A stretch of 6,495 nucleotides of DNA from an uncultured Porphyromonadaceae bacterium (GTDB lineage: Bacteria; Bacteroidota; Bacteroidia; Bacteroidales; Muribaculaceae), in the NCBI GenBank assembly GCA_947177605.1, contig CAMWUX010000070.1:1-6495 (forward strand), in the 5' to 3' direction. Position 1 is the first letter of the stretch. Each line of letters begins with the position of its first letter. The position numbers were made by a program, and so were the translations under genes. This document shows positions 1-5,971 of the stretch, one piece after another. The notes beneath the pieces are model-generated. The model ran no database searches. It was not told the origin of the DNA and saw nothing but the letters and a program-made list of their open reading frames with translations.

Positions 1-874
1 ATACCAGTGCACCGCCCACAGTAATGACCAGTTGAGGCTCGAAATCATCAGCGCCTGCGCCACGAACAGCGGCGAGCGTACCATCAATATTAGGTATGAG
101 CAATGGCCCGTGAAGGTTGGCAATCGTCTCGGTAAGCACGGCGACATTAGGCAACCGTGACAACCGGCCGATTGATTCGTTGAGTTTGCGGTCGGGCGCC
201 ATGAAGCCACATACAAGCATTACCCGTGGAGTAGAGGCTACTTTCATAGCCAGCTCCTTTATATGCTCCGGGGCGAGCCATGGCATAGGTGTGACCATGC
301 GCAGCGGAGCCGGCCTCTGATTATCATCGGGTATTTCCGTCAGCGCACCGATAGGTACATCTATTATTATATTAATATGTACGGGGCCCGGGGCGCCTGA
401 TGTTGCGGTAAGGATGGCATCGTTGACCTGACGGCAGACAAACCATTCATCTTCGTCGGATCTGACCGGCGGAAGATTATAACTCTTCTTTACGATGGTA
501 CTCATCACTCCGGGCTGCACGATGGTCTGCGAATCGTCCTGACCGATCCACTGAGCCGGACGGTCGGCCGTAATCACAATCAGAGGTGTACGGCTATAAA
601 ATGCTTCCGACACAGCCGGCATATATTCAAGAGCGGCCGATCCGGAAGTGCATACAAGCGCCACAGGCTCGCCTGAGGCCCGAGCCATACCCAAAGCGAG
701 GAAGCCAGCCTGACGTTCATCGGTGACAAGTTGTGACTTCAATGACGGATTAGAGGCAACAGCCTGCAATACCGGGGCATTTCTACTGCCCGGCGATACT
801 ACCACGCGACTGATATCATGAGCCGCGAGCAACTCAGCCAGACGCCGTGCCGTTATATTAGATGTAGTGATCAT
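1..874 (-). CDS. menD: 2-succinyl-5-enolpyruvyl-6-hydroxy-3-cyclohexene-1-carboxylate synthase (MenD), N-terminal 291 residues, cut by window edge
   Basis: MenD is the thiamine-diphosphate (ThDP)-dependent cytoplasmic enzyme that joins isochorismate and 2-oxoglutarate to give SEPHCHC, an early committed step of menaquinone synthesis. Reading the minus strand from the ATG at 874 gives 291 uninterrupted codons before the edge, about half of the usual 550-570 residues. Visible motifs are SPGSRNAP (residues 27-34), DER with the expected ThDP-activating Glu53, the CTSGSAALEYMPAV stretch (about 75-88) and ADRP (103-106, with the substrate-contact Arg105). The sequence then runs on to DSQT at 114-117. 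E. coli has Asn-Gln where this protein has Ser115-Gln116, probably a lineage difference. Residues 1 to about 180 are the pyrimidine-binding domain, and the start of the middle domain follows. The start is well fixed: the upstream ATG in GTATGTGA hits a stop at once, and the distance from Met1 to SPGSR matches E. coli. The gene is divergent from the S8 peptidase, so it heads its own transcript; downstream men genes would lie outside the window. Family assignment is very secure. Confidence 0.96.
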   Translation of the reverse strand, partial: MITTSNITARRLAELLAAHDISRVVVSPGSRNAPVLQAVASNPSLKSQLVTDERQAGFLALGMARASGEPVALVCTSGSAALEYMPAVSEAFYSRTPLIVITADRPAQWIGQDDSQTIVQPGVMSTIVKKSYNLPPVRSDEDEWFVCRQVNDAILTATSGAPGPVHINIIIDVPIGALTEIPDDNQRPAPLRMVTPMPWLAPEHIKELAMKVASTPRVMLVCGFMAPDRKLNESIGRLSRLPNVAVLTETIANLHGPLLIPNIDGTLAAVRGAGADDFEPQLVITVGGALV

Positions 875-883
875 ACTCACATA

Positions 884-913
884 CAAAGTTACGGATTTTT
901 AACCGGAAATCAA
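884..913 (-). promoter_or_regulatory. Predicted menD promoter (Bacteroidetes type)
   Basis: On the minus strand a perfect TAnnTTTG -7 box (TAACTTTG, 891 down to 884) lies 19 bp downstream of a TTG -33 element (913 down to 911). This spacing is typical of the Bacteroidetes primary sigma factor. Transcription would start near 877-880, only a few bases before the menD ATG at 874. The boxes are seen directly; promoter activity is inferred. Confidence 0.72.
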
Positions 914-945
914 TATTTCCTTAAATCCTCATTTTTTGATAAAGT

Positions 946-957
946 ACACTTAAGTGT
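946..957. promoter_or_regulatory. 12-bp perfect palindrome between menD and the S8 peptidase, possible operator
   Basis: ACACTTAAGTGT is a perfect palindrome near the middle of the 190-bp divergent intergenic region. It sits about 33 bp upstream of the menD -33 element and about 60 bp upstream of the S8 peptidase -7 box, so one dimeric regulator could reach either promoter. No regulator is identified. A chance 12-bp palindrome in AT-rich DNA is possible. Confidence 0.35.
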
Positions 958-1004
958 TAAAAGTTGTGACAATACAGTGACATTCCTTGCTATGATAGTA
1001 ACGC

Positions 1005-1027
1005 TAACAATTTGTTATATATCTTTG
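1005..1027 (+). promoter_or_regulatory. Predicted S8 peptidase promoter -7 box with overlapping inverted repeat
   Basis: TATCTTTG at 1020-1027 fits the TAnnTTTG -7 consensus and would start transcription near 1032-1034, giving a leader of about 32 nt. No good TTTG-like -33 element sits 19-21 bp upstream; the best is ATAG at 995-998. The promoter may therefore be weak or activator-dependent. Just upstream of the box, TAACA (1005-1009) and TGTTA (1013-1017) form a 5-bp inverted repeat with a 3-bp spacer, in the space between -33 and -7. A short purine-rich TAAGGT at 1055-1060 lies 4 bp before the ATG and could act as a modest ribosome-binding site. Confidence 0.5.
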
Positions 1028-1064
1028 CAAAAAAGTAACACAATATCACATTTCTAAGGTATTT

Positions 1065-3404
1065 ATGAAACATTTTTACACATTAGCAGCAGCATTTGCC
1101 GTATCAGTGGTATTCTCAGCAAATGCGCAAAGCAAACTGGATCTCCAGAGCCGTATTCAGCTTGAGGAATACAAGCAGCGTCAAGCAACAGTAAACAATC
1201 AGCAGTTCGACACACAGTCCGACGGCAAACTCGTGCCGATGTCGGTGCTTCCTTCGTTCTCGTCTATGGCTGTACCCAAGAAGATGGCCTTCGTGGGTCT
1301 CAACAGCGACTACACGGTAGCCGATCTTGAGGCTGCCGGATATGAAGTGCTTTCCAATGTTGGCGACATAGCCATTGTGAACGTATATCTGACCGACGTG
1401 GAGAAACTGGCAGAACTCGACGCAGTGCGTCAGATACAGCTTGGCCGCAAACTCCATAAATGCGACAATCTGGCTCGCCAGAGCGGCGGTGTGTCGGCCG
1501 TACAAGATGGTTTCGACTACGAAGGCACGAACTATCAGTATGACGGTACAGGCGTCTTCACCGCAATATATGATAGCGGTATCGCACCGAATCATCTCAA
1601 CTTCCTCAATGAAGACGGCACCACTCGCGTGAAGCGCCTGCTCGTATACGAGGAGCCTGACGACGATGGTAATATCAATATCTCGGACTATACTCCTACT
1701 GGCATCGCAAATTTCCAGACCGAAAATGAACAGGAAACTCACGGTACCCACACTCTCGGTATTCTTGCCGGCGGATACAAAGGGAAAGCCACTTACCGCA
1801 CAGCCACTCCCAATGCTTCGTATACAGCTTTCACCGACTCCGCTACAGTCTATGACGCCAACAACCCCTTCTATGGCGTAGCCACCGCCAGTGACATACT
1901 CATCGGTTGCGGTACATTTGAAGACGCAGCGATCGCACACGCAGCCACACAGATGGCCAAGCAGGCTTACGATTCGATTCAGCCCATAGTATTCAGCTGC
2001 TCAATCGGCGGTAACATCGGCGCACACGACGGCTCTGATTACCTCTCGCAGACAATGAGCGCGCTTGCCGACCAATATAATATGATTCCTGTATTCGCAG
2101 CCGGCAACGAAGGTGCCGACAAGATGTCGGTTCGCAAGACATTTTCCTCATCGAGCGATAAACTCGTGACTTGCGTCACTCCCCTCTCCGGCTATTCCCA
2201 GTGCTATTCCCTGCTCGACTTCTGGAGCGACTCCAGCGAGCCTTTCACTCTCTCGGTAGGGGTATATTATAAGAAATCATCATTTGGTTCTTATACTTCG
2301 GCGGACCTATTTACAGTTAATGCCGCAGATCAATCATTCAACTACACCAGCAACTCTAATAGCACTCTGAAGACAGCATTCTCGAGCGCACAGGTGATCG
2401 CCCTCAGCGAAGTCGATGCCAACAACGATCGTTTCCACACACTGATGCTCTTCAATTATACGCGTAATTCCAGTTTGCTTAGCTCAAGAACGGATTATCT
2501 CTACGTCACTGTAACCTACGAATCAGGCCGTACTGTGACCGGCGTTATCAACAACTATGGTGAATTTACCGCCCAATCCACGACCTCCGGATCGGTAGAT
2601 GGTACTGCAGACCTGTCAATCTCCACAATGGCCTGTCATCCTGACGTGATCTCAGTAGGCGGTTACAACTCCCGCGGTATGTGGTATCAGTTCGACGGCA
2701 GCATTATGGGTGCACGTAACTTCCAGGAGAATGCAGTAGCTTCTTTCTCAAGCTATGGAGAAGCAGATGACGGTCGTCAACTCCCTATCGTACTCGGTCC
2801 GGCCACCAATGTGATCTCATCCTACAGCCCATACTATCTCTCCTACAATGCTGAGAATAATACTGACTACGAGACAACGGGCGATATGTGCGGTATGGCA
2901 GTTGATTCCGAGGGTTACAGCGACTTCTGGGGTCCGATGTCGGGAACTTCGATGGCGACACCTTTCGTAGCCGGCACCATCGCTCTCTGGCTCCAGGCCG
3001 ATCCTACTCTCGACGTAAATGACGTGAAGGATATCATAAACCGCACATCGACGAAGGACGATGCTACAAGTGCAGCTCCCGAGCGTAGCGGTGCAGGCCG
3101 TATCAATGCTCAAGCCGGTATCATCGAAATCATCCGCCGCAATAATCTCGCCGGCACAATGAGAATCGATTCCGACTCGCTCAAGCCTTTCGTAAGCGTG
3201 GCCGGCAGCAACCTCAGCGTGACTGTGCCCGGTGTTTCAACCGTGACTGTTGATCTCTATAATGCTATGGGTCTAAAAGTGGCATCAACAACAGCTGATA
3301 CCGACGAAGTGACTTGCTCTACCTCCGGTCTTACAGCAGGCGTATACGTACTGAAAGTGACTACTCCCGAAGGAGTATTCACCGACAAGGTTGCTCTCCG
3401 CTAA
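1065..3404 (+). CDS. Secreted S8 family (subtilisin-like) serine peptidase with T9SS type A sorting domain
   Basis: This 779-residue serine endopeptidase is predicted to be exported by Sec and then by the type IX system to the cell surface or medium. Residues 1 to about 21 are a signal peptide (Lys2, hydrophobic core, cleavage probably after SANA). Residues of about 70-130 resemble an inhibitor-I9-like propeptide. The catalytic domain shows Asp170 (YDSG), His226 (HGTHTLGILAG), oxyanion Asn348 (AAGNEG) and Ser629 (MSGTSMATPFVAG), so it should be active. Asn348 and Ser629 are 281 residues apart, against 66 in subtilisin. The extra sequence is mainly at about 352-519, predicted beta-rich, with a smaller insertion near 573-615. 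Residues of about 705-779 are a C-terminal sorting domain with the LYNAMGLKV motif, SGLTAGVYVLKV and a terminal KVALR. There are eight cysteines in the mature region. The start is supported by the signal peptide and the nearby TAAGGT. The gene stands alone, with a terminator downstream. Substrate is unknown; candidates are host, dietary or competitor proteins. Confidence 0.95.
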   Translation: MKHFYTLAAAFAVSVVFSANAQSKLDLQSRIQLEEYKQRQATVNNQQFDTQSDGKLVPMSVLPSFSSMAVPKKMAFVGLNSDYTVADLEAAGYEVLSNVGDIAIVNVYLTDVEKLAELDAVRQIQLGRKLHKCDNLARQSGGVSAVQDGFDYEGTNYQYDGTGVFTAIYDSGIAPNHLNFLNEDGTTRVKRLLVYEEPDDDGNINISDYTPTGIANFQTENEQETHGTHTLGILAGGYKGKATYRTATPNASYTAFTDSATVYDANNPFYGVATASDILIGCGTFEDAAIAHAATQMAKQAYDSIQPIVFSCSIGGNIGAHDGSDYLSQTMSALADQYNMIPVFAAGNEGADKMSVRKTFSSSSDKLVTCVTPLSGYSQCYSLLDFWSDSSEPFTLSVGVYYKKSSFGSYTSADLFTVNAADQSFNYTSNSNSTLKTAFSSAQVIALSEVDANNDRFHTLMLFNYTRNSSLLSSRTDYLYVTVTYESGRTVTGVINNYGEFTAQSTTSGSVDGTADLSISTMACHPDVISVGGYNSRGMWYQFDGSIMGARNFQENAVASFSSYGEADDGRQLPIVLGPATNVISSYSPYYLSYNAENNTDYETTGDMCGMAVDSEGYSDFWGPMSGTSMATPFVAGTIALWLQADPTLDVNDVKDIINRTSTKDDATSAAPERSGAGRINAQAGIIEIIRRNNLAGTMRIDSDSLKPFVSVAGSNLSVTVPGVSTVTVDLYNAMGLKVASTTADTDEVTCSTSGLTAGVYVLKVTTPEGVFTDKVALR

Positions 3405-3417
3405 TCTGACAGATTAG
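3401..3417 (+). repeat. Small inverted repeat over the S8 peptidase stop codon
   Basis: CTAATCTG and CAGATTAG form an 8-bp perfect inverted repeat around a single A, and the left arm contains the TAA stop at 3402-3404. A one-base loop cannot form as drawn, so an RNA hairpin would have a 6-bp stem with a 3-nt or larger loop. It may help protect the 3' end or may be chance. Confidence 0.35.
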
Positions 3418-3429
3418 ATTGATAATACA

Positions 3430-3463
3430 AGAGCGGATGCCCTCGGGTGTCCGCTCTAATTTT
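3430..3463 (+). terminator. Rho-independent terminator of the S8 peptidase
   Basis: The arms AGAGCGGA (3430-3437) and TCCGCTCT (3450-3457) pair perfectly. The inner TGCC/GGTG pairs extend them to 12 bp with two G-U wobbles around a CTCG loop. The stem is followed by TAATTTTG. It begins 25 bp after the peptidase stop. The U-tract is short, as is often seen in Bacteroidetes. Confidence 0.8.
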
Positions 3464-3490
3464 GTCAGTTACTATCATCAAGGATATACG

Positions 3491-3527
3491 AATAAGCCGC
3501 GTATCGTCGAGCGATACGCGGCTTATT
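3491..3527 (-). terminator. 16-bp perfect stem-loop at the 3' end of the EF-G2 gene, probable terminator
   Basis: Arms 3491-3506 and 3512-3527 are perfect 16-bp complements around a 5-nt loop (TCGAG), with a GC-rich core (GCCGCG) and an AATAA/TTATT base. The hairpin starts 23 bp beyond the EF-G2 stop on the minus strand and also faces the convergent S8 gene. Neither strand has a long T-run after the stem, although the arm itself ends in TTATT. Function as a terminator, possibly in both directions, is inferred from position and strength. Confidence 0.7.
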
Positions 3528-3549
3528 ATTGAGAGTTGGTATTTATGAA

Positions 3550-5706
3550 TTACTCTTCAGTGTTCTTCTCAGCGTATTCCTTGAGGAGTTTTTCCTGAAC
3601 GTCGGCAGGAACGAGTTCGTAAGAGGAGAACTTCATGGTGAACGAGGAGCGGCCGCCGGTGATGGAGCTGAGAGCTGTGGAATAGCTCGACATCTCTTTC
3701 AGAGGCACTTTGGCAAAGATCTTCTCAAAACCGTTTTCGCTATTCATACCCATGATGATAGCGCGACGACCCTGAAGGTCGCTCATCACGTCGCCCATCA
3801 CATCGCCGGGTACCATCACTTCTACATCGTAGACGGGCTCGAGAACTTTGGGATTGGCTGCGCGGAATGCTTCGGAGAAGGCGTTACGGCCTGCGAGGCG
3901 GAAGGAGATTTCGTTGGAATCAACGGGGTGCATCTTACCATCGTAGATACATACGCGGACGTCGCGGGCATACGAACCGGTGAGGGGGCCCTGCTCCATG
4001 CGATCCATAAGACCCTTCACGATAGCGGGAATGAAGCGGGCATCGATAGCGCCACCTACGATACAGTTGCATACAACGAGTTTACCGCCCCATGCCAGAG
4101 GTATCTCCTGAGTATCGCGGACATTCATTTTGAATTCCTGGTTGCCGAAACGATAGGTGTCGGGAGCGGGCATGCCTTCGGTGTAAGGCTCGATGATGAG
4201 GTGAACCTCACCGAACTGACCTGAACCGCCCGACTGCTTCTTATGACGATAATCGGCACGGGCAGCCTTGGTGATGGTCTCGCGATAAGGAATCTTAGGC
4301 TCTTCAAATACGATGGGGAGCTTGTCGTTGTTCTCGACACGCCATTTGAGGGTACGGAGGTGGAACTCACCCTGACCGGAGAGGATGGTCTGCTTGAGTT
4401 CCTTCGACTGCTCAACTTCCCATGTGGGATCCTCCTCGTGCATACGGGTGAGGATACCGGCGAGTTTCTCGGCATCGCTCTCGGTGACAGGACGGATAGC
4501 GCGCTGATATTTGGGCGCGGGATACTTGATGAAGTCGAAGAGATAGTCGCAGCCTTTACCGTCGAGGGTATTGCCGGTGCGGACATCCTTGAGTTTAACG
4601 GTGGCGCCTATATCGCCGGCACAAAGCTTGTCGACGGGAGTCTTGATCTGGCCACATACGCAGAATATCTGAGCGAGACGCTCCTTGGATTCACGACTCA
4701 CATTGTCGAGGTCAACACCGGGGGTAAGTGTACCGGACATCACCTTGAAGTAGCTTACTTCACCGATATGGGGCTCAACAGTGGTCTTGAACATAAAGAT
4801 GCTGAGGGGACCGTCATTATCGGGCTTGACTTCACGACCACGTGCATCGACGGGTGCAGGCACCTGCTCAATGAAGGGAACTACGTTGCCGAGGAATTCC
4901 ATCATACGGCGTACACCCATGTCTTTGGCGGCGCTTACGCAGAATACGGGGTAGAGAGAGCGGTCGGCAATACCTTTGCGGAGACCTTCGCGCATCTCAT
5001 CTTCCGTAAGATGACCCTGATCGAAGAATTTCTCCATCAGAGTCTCGTCATTTTCAGCAGCAGCCTCTACGAGGAGCTGGTGAAGTTCCTGTGCCTTCTC
5101 CATCTGGTCGGCGGGAATTTCTTCGATAGTGGGTACGCCACCGTCGGGACCCCACGAATATTTCTTCATGAGGAGGACGTCGATCATGGCGTTGAAGCCG
5201 GGGCCTGTGGCGAGAGGATACTGCACGAGCACGAGCTTGTTGCCGAATACGTCGCGCATCTGCTCGTATACGTTGTCGAAATCGGCTTTTTCGCCGTCGA
5301 GCTGATTCACTGCAAAAATCACCGGCTTCTTAAGCGAGCTGGTGGTGCGGAATATATTTTGTGTGCCGACTTCCACGCCGTACTGGCCGTTGATTACGAT
5401 TACGCCGGTGTCGGTGACATTAAGGGCAGTGATGGCATTGCCTACAAAGTCGTCGGCTCCGGGGCAGTCGATCACGTTGAGCTTCTTATTGAGGAACTCA
5501 GCATAGAAAACGGTTGAAAATACGGAATATCCATACTCCTTCTCAACCGGAAAATAATCGGATACGGTGTTTTTGGCTTCTACCGTACCGCGACGTTTTA
5601 TAACTCCACACTCGTAAAGCATCGCTTCAGCGAGTGTGGTTTTACCCGAGCCTTTGCTACCGAGCAAGGCAATGTTTTTGATCTCATTAGTTTGATAAAC
5701 TTTCAT
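3550..5706 (-). CDS. fusA2: EF-G2-type elongation factor G paralogue with degenerate GTPase centre
   Basis: This 718-residue translational GTPase homologue has the full five-domain EF-G layout, so it should bind the ribosome and promote tRNA-mRNA translocation. The G domain (about 1-285) has P-loop GSKGSGKTT (16-24), DCPGADDF (80-87), NQLD (134-137) and SAAK (258-261). Ordinary EF-G has DTPGHVDF at switch II; here the catalytic His is Ala84, and the switch I RGITI motif is replaced by a YGYSV-like sequence. Domain II follows at about 298-395. Domain III contains SGQGEFHL (443-450). Domain IV (about 480-620) keeps the tip histidine (His593) but has SGGSGQFGE in place of SGGRGQYGH, plus an extra segment of about 25 residues near 522-547. 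Domain V (about 622-700) has GDVMSDLQGRR and ends in the usual SSFTMKFSSYE-like strand. It therefore resembles the EF-G-like/EF-G2 group rather than housekeeping FusA. As I recall, the Bacteroides thetaiotaomicron EF-G2 works without GTP hydrolysis and is needed for gut colonisation. TTA, CTA and TCA codons are almost absent, consistent with good expression. The ATG lacks a Shine-Dalgarno sequence, and the P-loop spacing supports this start. The gene is divergent from lon. Confidence 0.93.
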   Translation of the reverse strand: MKVYQTNEIKNIALLGSKGSGKTTLAEAMLYECGVIKRRGTVEAKNTVSDYFPVEKEYGYSVFSTVFYAEFLNKKLNVIDCPGADDFVGNAITALNVTDTGVIVINGQYGVEVGTQNIFRTTSSLKKPVIFAVNQLDGEKADFDNVYEQMRDVFGNKLVLVQYPLATGPGFNAMIDVLLMKKYSWGPDGGVPTIEEIPADQMEKAQELHQLLVEAAAENDETLMEKFFDQGHLTEDEMREGLRKGIADRSLYPVFCVSAAKDMGVRRMMEFLGNVVPFIEQVPAPVDARGREVKPDNDGPLSIFMFKTTVEPHIGEVSYFKVMSGTLTPGVDLDNVSRESKERLAQIFCVCGQIKTPVDKLCAGDIGATVKLKDVRTGNTLDGKGCDYLFDFIKYPAPKYQRAIRPVTESDAEKLAGILTRMHEEDPTWEVEQSKELKQTILSGQGEFHLRTLKWRVENNDKLPIVFEEPKIPYRETITKAARADYRHKKQSGGSGQFGEVHLIIEPYTEGMPAPDTYRFGNQEFKMNVRDTQEIPLAWGGKLVVCNCIVGGAIDARFIPAIVKGLMDRMEQGPLTGSYARDVRVCIYDGKMHPVDSNEISFRLAGRNAFSEAFRAANPKVLEPVYDVEVMVPGDVMGDVMSDLQGRRAIIMGMNSENGFEKIFAKVPLKEMSSYSTALSSITGGRSSFTMKFSSYELVPADVQEKLLKEYAEKNTEE

Positions 5707-5781
5707 GCTATCAGAATTTTAGATGAATAATGAATTTCAAAGCACTGCGACGCACACTGAGAGGGGACGTCGTTGAGGCCG

Positions 5782-5812
5782 CAAATTAGAAATAATTTTC
5801 CAAAAATTCAAG
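5782..5812 (-). promoter_or_regulatory. Predicted EF-G2 promoter
   Basis: On the minus strand TAATTTG (5788 down to 5782) is one base shorter than the TAnnTTTG consensus. A CTTG -33 element (5812 down to 5809) lies 20 bp upstream. Transcription would begin near 5776, giving a leader of about 70 nt before the ATG at 5706, longer than for the other genes here. The imperfect -7 box suits a gene that needs an activator. Confidence 0.5.
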
Positions 5813-5823
5813 TTATTGAAATA

Positions 5824-5835
5824 TGTTACACAACA
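5824..5835. promoter_or_regulatory. TGTT-N4-AACA inverted repeat upstream of the EF-G2 promoter, candidate activator site
   Basis: TGTTACACAACA has 4-bp inverted arms around ACAC. It is centred about 53 bp upstream of the predicted EF-G2 start, just beyond its -33 element, where an activator could bind. In B. thetaiotaomicron the homologous gene is known to be activated by the CRP-like regulator Cur (BT4338). That this repeat is such a site is only a guess, because the motif is short. Confidence 0.25.
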
Positions 5836-5848
5836 CCTTTTGAGGATT

Positions 5849-5877
5849 GCGCAGATCATGCGCTATGCCGAAACGGC
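5849..5877. repeat. Two adjacent small inverted repeats between EF-G2 and lon
   Basis: GCGCA (5849-5853) and TGCGC (5859-5863) flank GATCA. Directly after it, GCCG (5867-5870) and CGGC (5874-5877) flank AAA. Both lie between the divergent promoters, about 25-55 bp upstream of the lon -33 region. They may be protein-binding sites; as RNA hairpins they would be weak. Either could be chance. Confidence 0.3.
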
Positions 5878-5901
5878 TCAGATTCTATCGGTTGAAATGG
5901 A

Positions 5902-5933
5902 TTTCCAACTCTAAAGTATTTATTGTACCTTTG
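5902..5933 (+). promoter_or_regulatory. Predicted lon promoter
   Basis: TACCTTTG at 5926-5933 matches the TAnnTTTG -7 box exactly. TTTC at 5902-5905, one mismatch from TTTG, lies 20 bp upstream. Transcription should start near 5938-5940, giving a leader of about 32 nt. An imperfect inverted repeat (GTTG-AAA...TTTC-CAAC, 5891-5909) overlaps the -33 element and could be an operator. No obvious CIRCE-type heat-shock element is present. Confidence 0.68.
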
Positions 5934-5971
5934 CACACCGATATTAATAAGGACTGCAATCAATACAGTTA

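Noticed and set aside
818..1057. 79-codon plus-strand frame with a hydrophobic tail ending just before the S8 start
   Set aside because: It begins inside menD antisense, crosses the menD promoter and palindrome, and its hydrophobic run comes from AT-rich intergenic DNA. It has no promoter or ribosome-binding site of its own.
1116..1940. 274-codon open frame on the minus strand inside the S8 peptidase
   Set aside because: It is in register and antisense to a clear peptidase gene with conserved Asp and His motifs, has no promoter, and its product resembles no known family.
3529..4224. 231-codon open frame on the plus strand
   Set aside because: It has the same in-register antisense origin within EF-G2, and it starts inside the terminator hairpin region.
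4243..5517. 424-codon open frame on the plus strand
   Set aside because: It lies exactly in codon register opposite EF-G2 and is explained by the lack of TTA, CTA and TCA codons in that gene. Its translation has no recognisable domain.
3550..5706. Reading the gene as RF3, BipA/TypA, LepA or a TetM-type ribosomal protection protein
   Set aside because: The full EF-G order including domain IV with PVDSNE and domain V is present. RF3 and BipA/LepA have different C-terminal domains, and TetM-type proteins keep the switch II histidine and lack this domain IV insertion.
5707..5971. A small RNA gene or riboswitch in the 265-bp intergenic region
   Set aside because: The inverted repeats are short and no known riboswitch core, tRNA or terminator-like structure is visible. 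Two divergent promoters account for most of the region.
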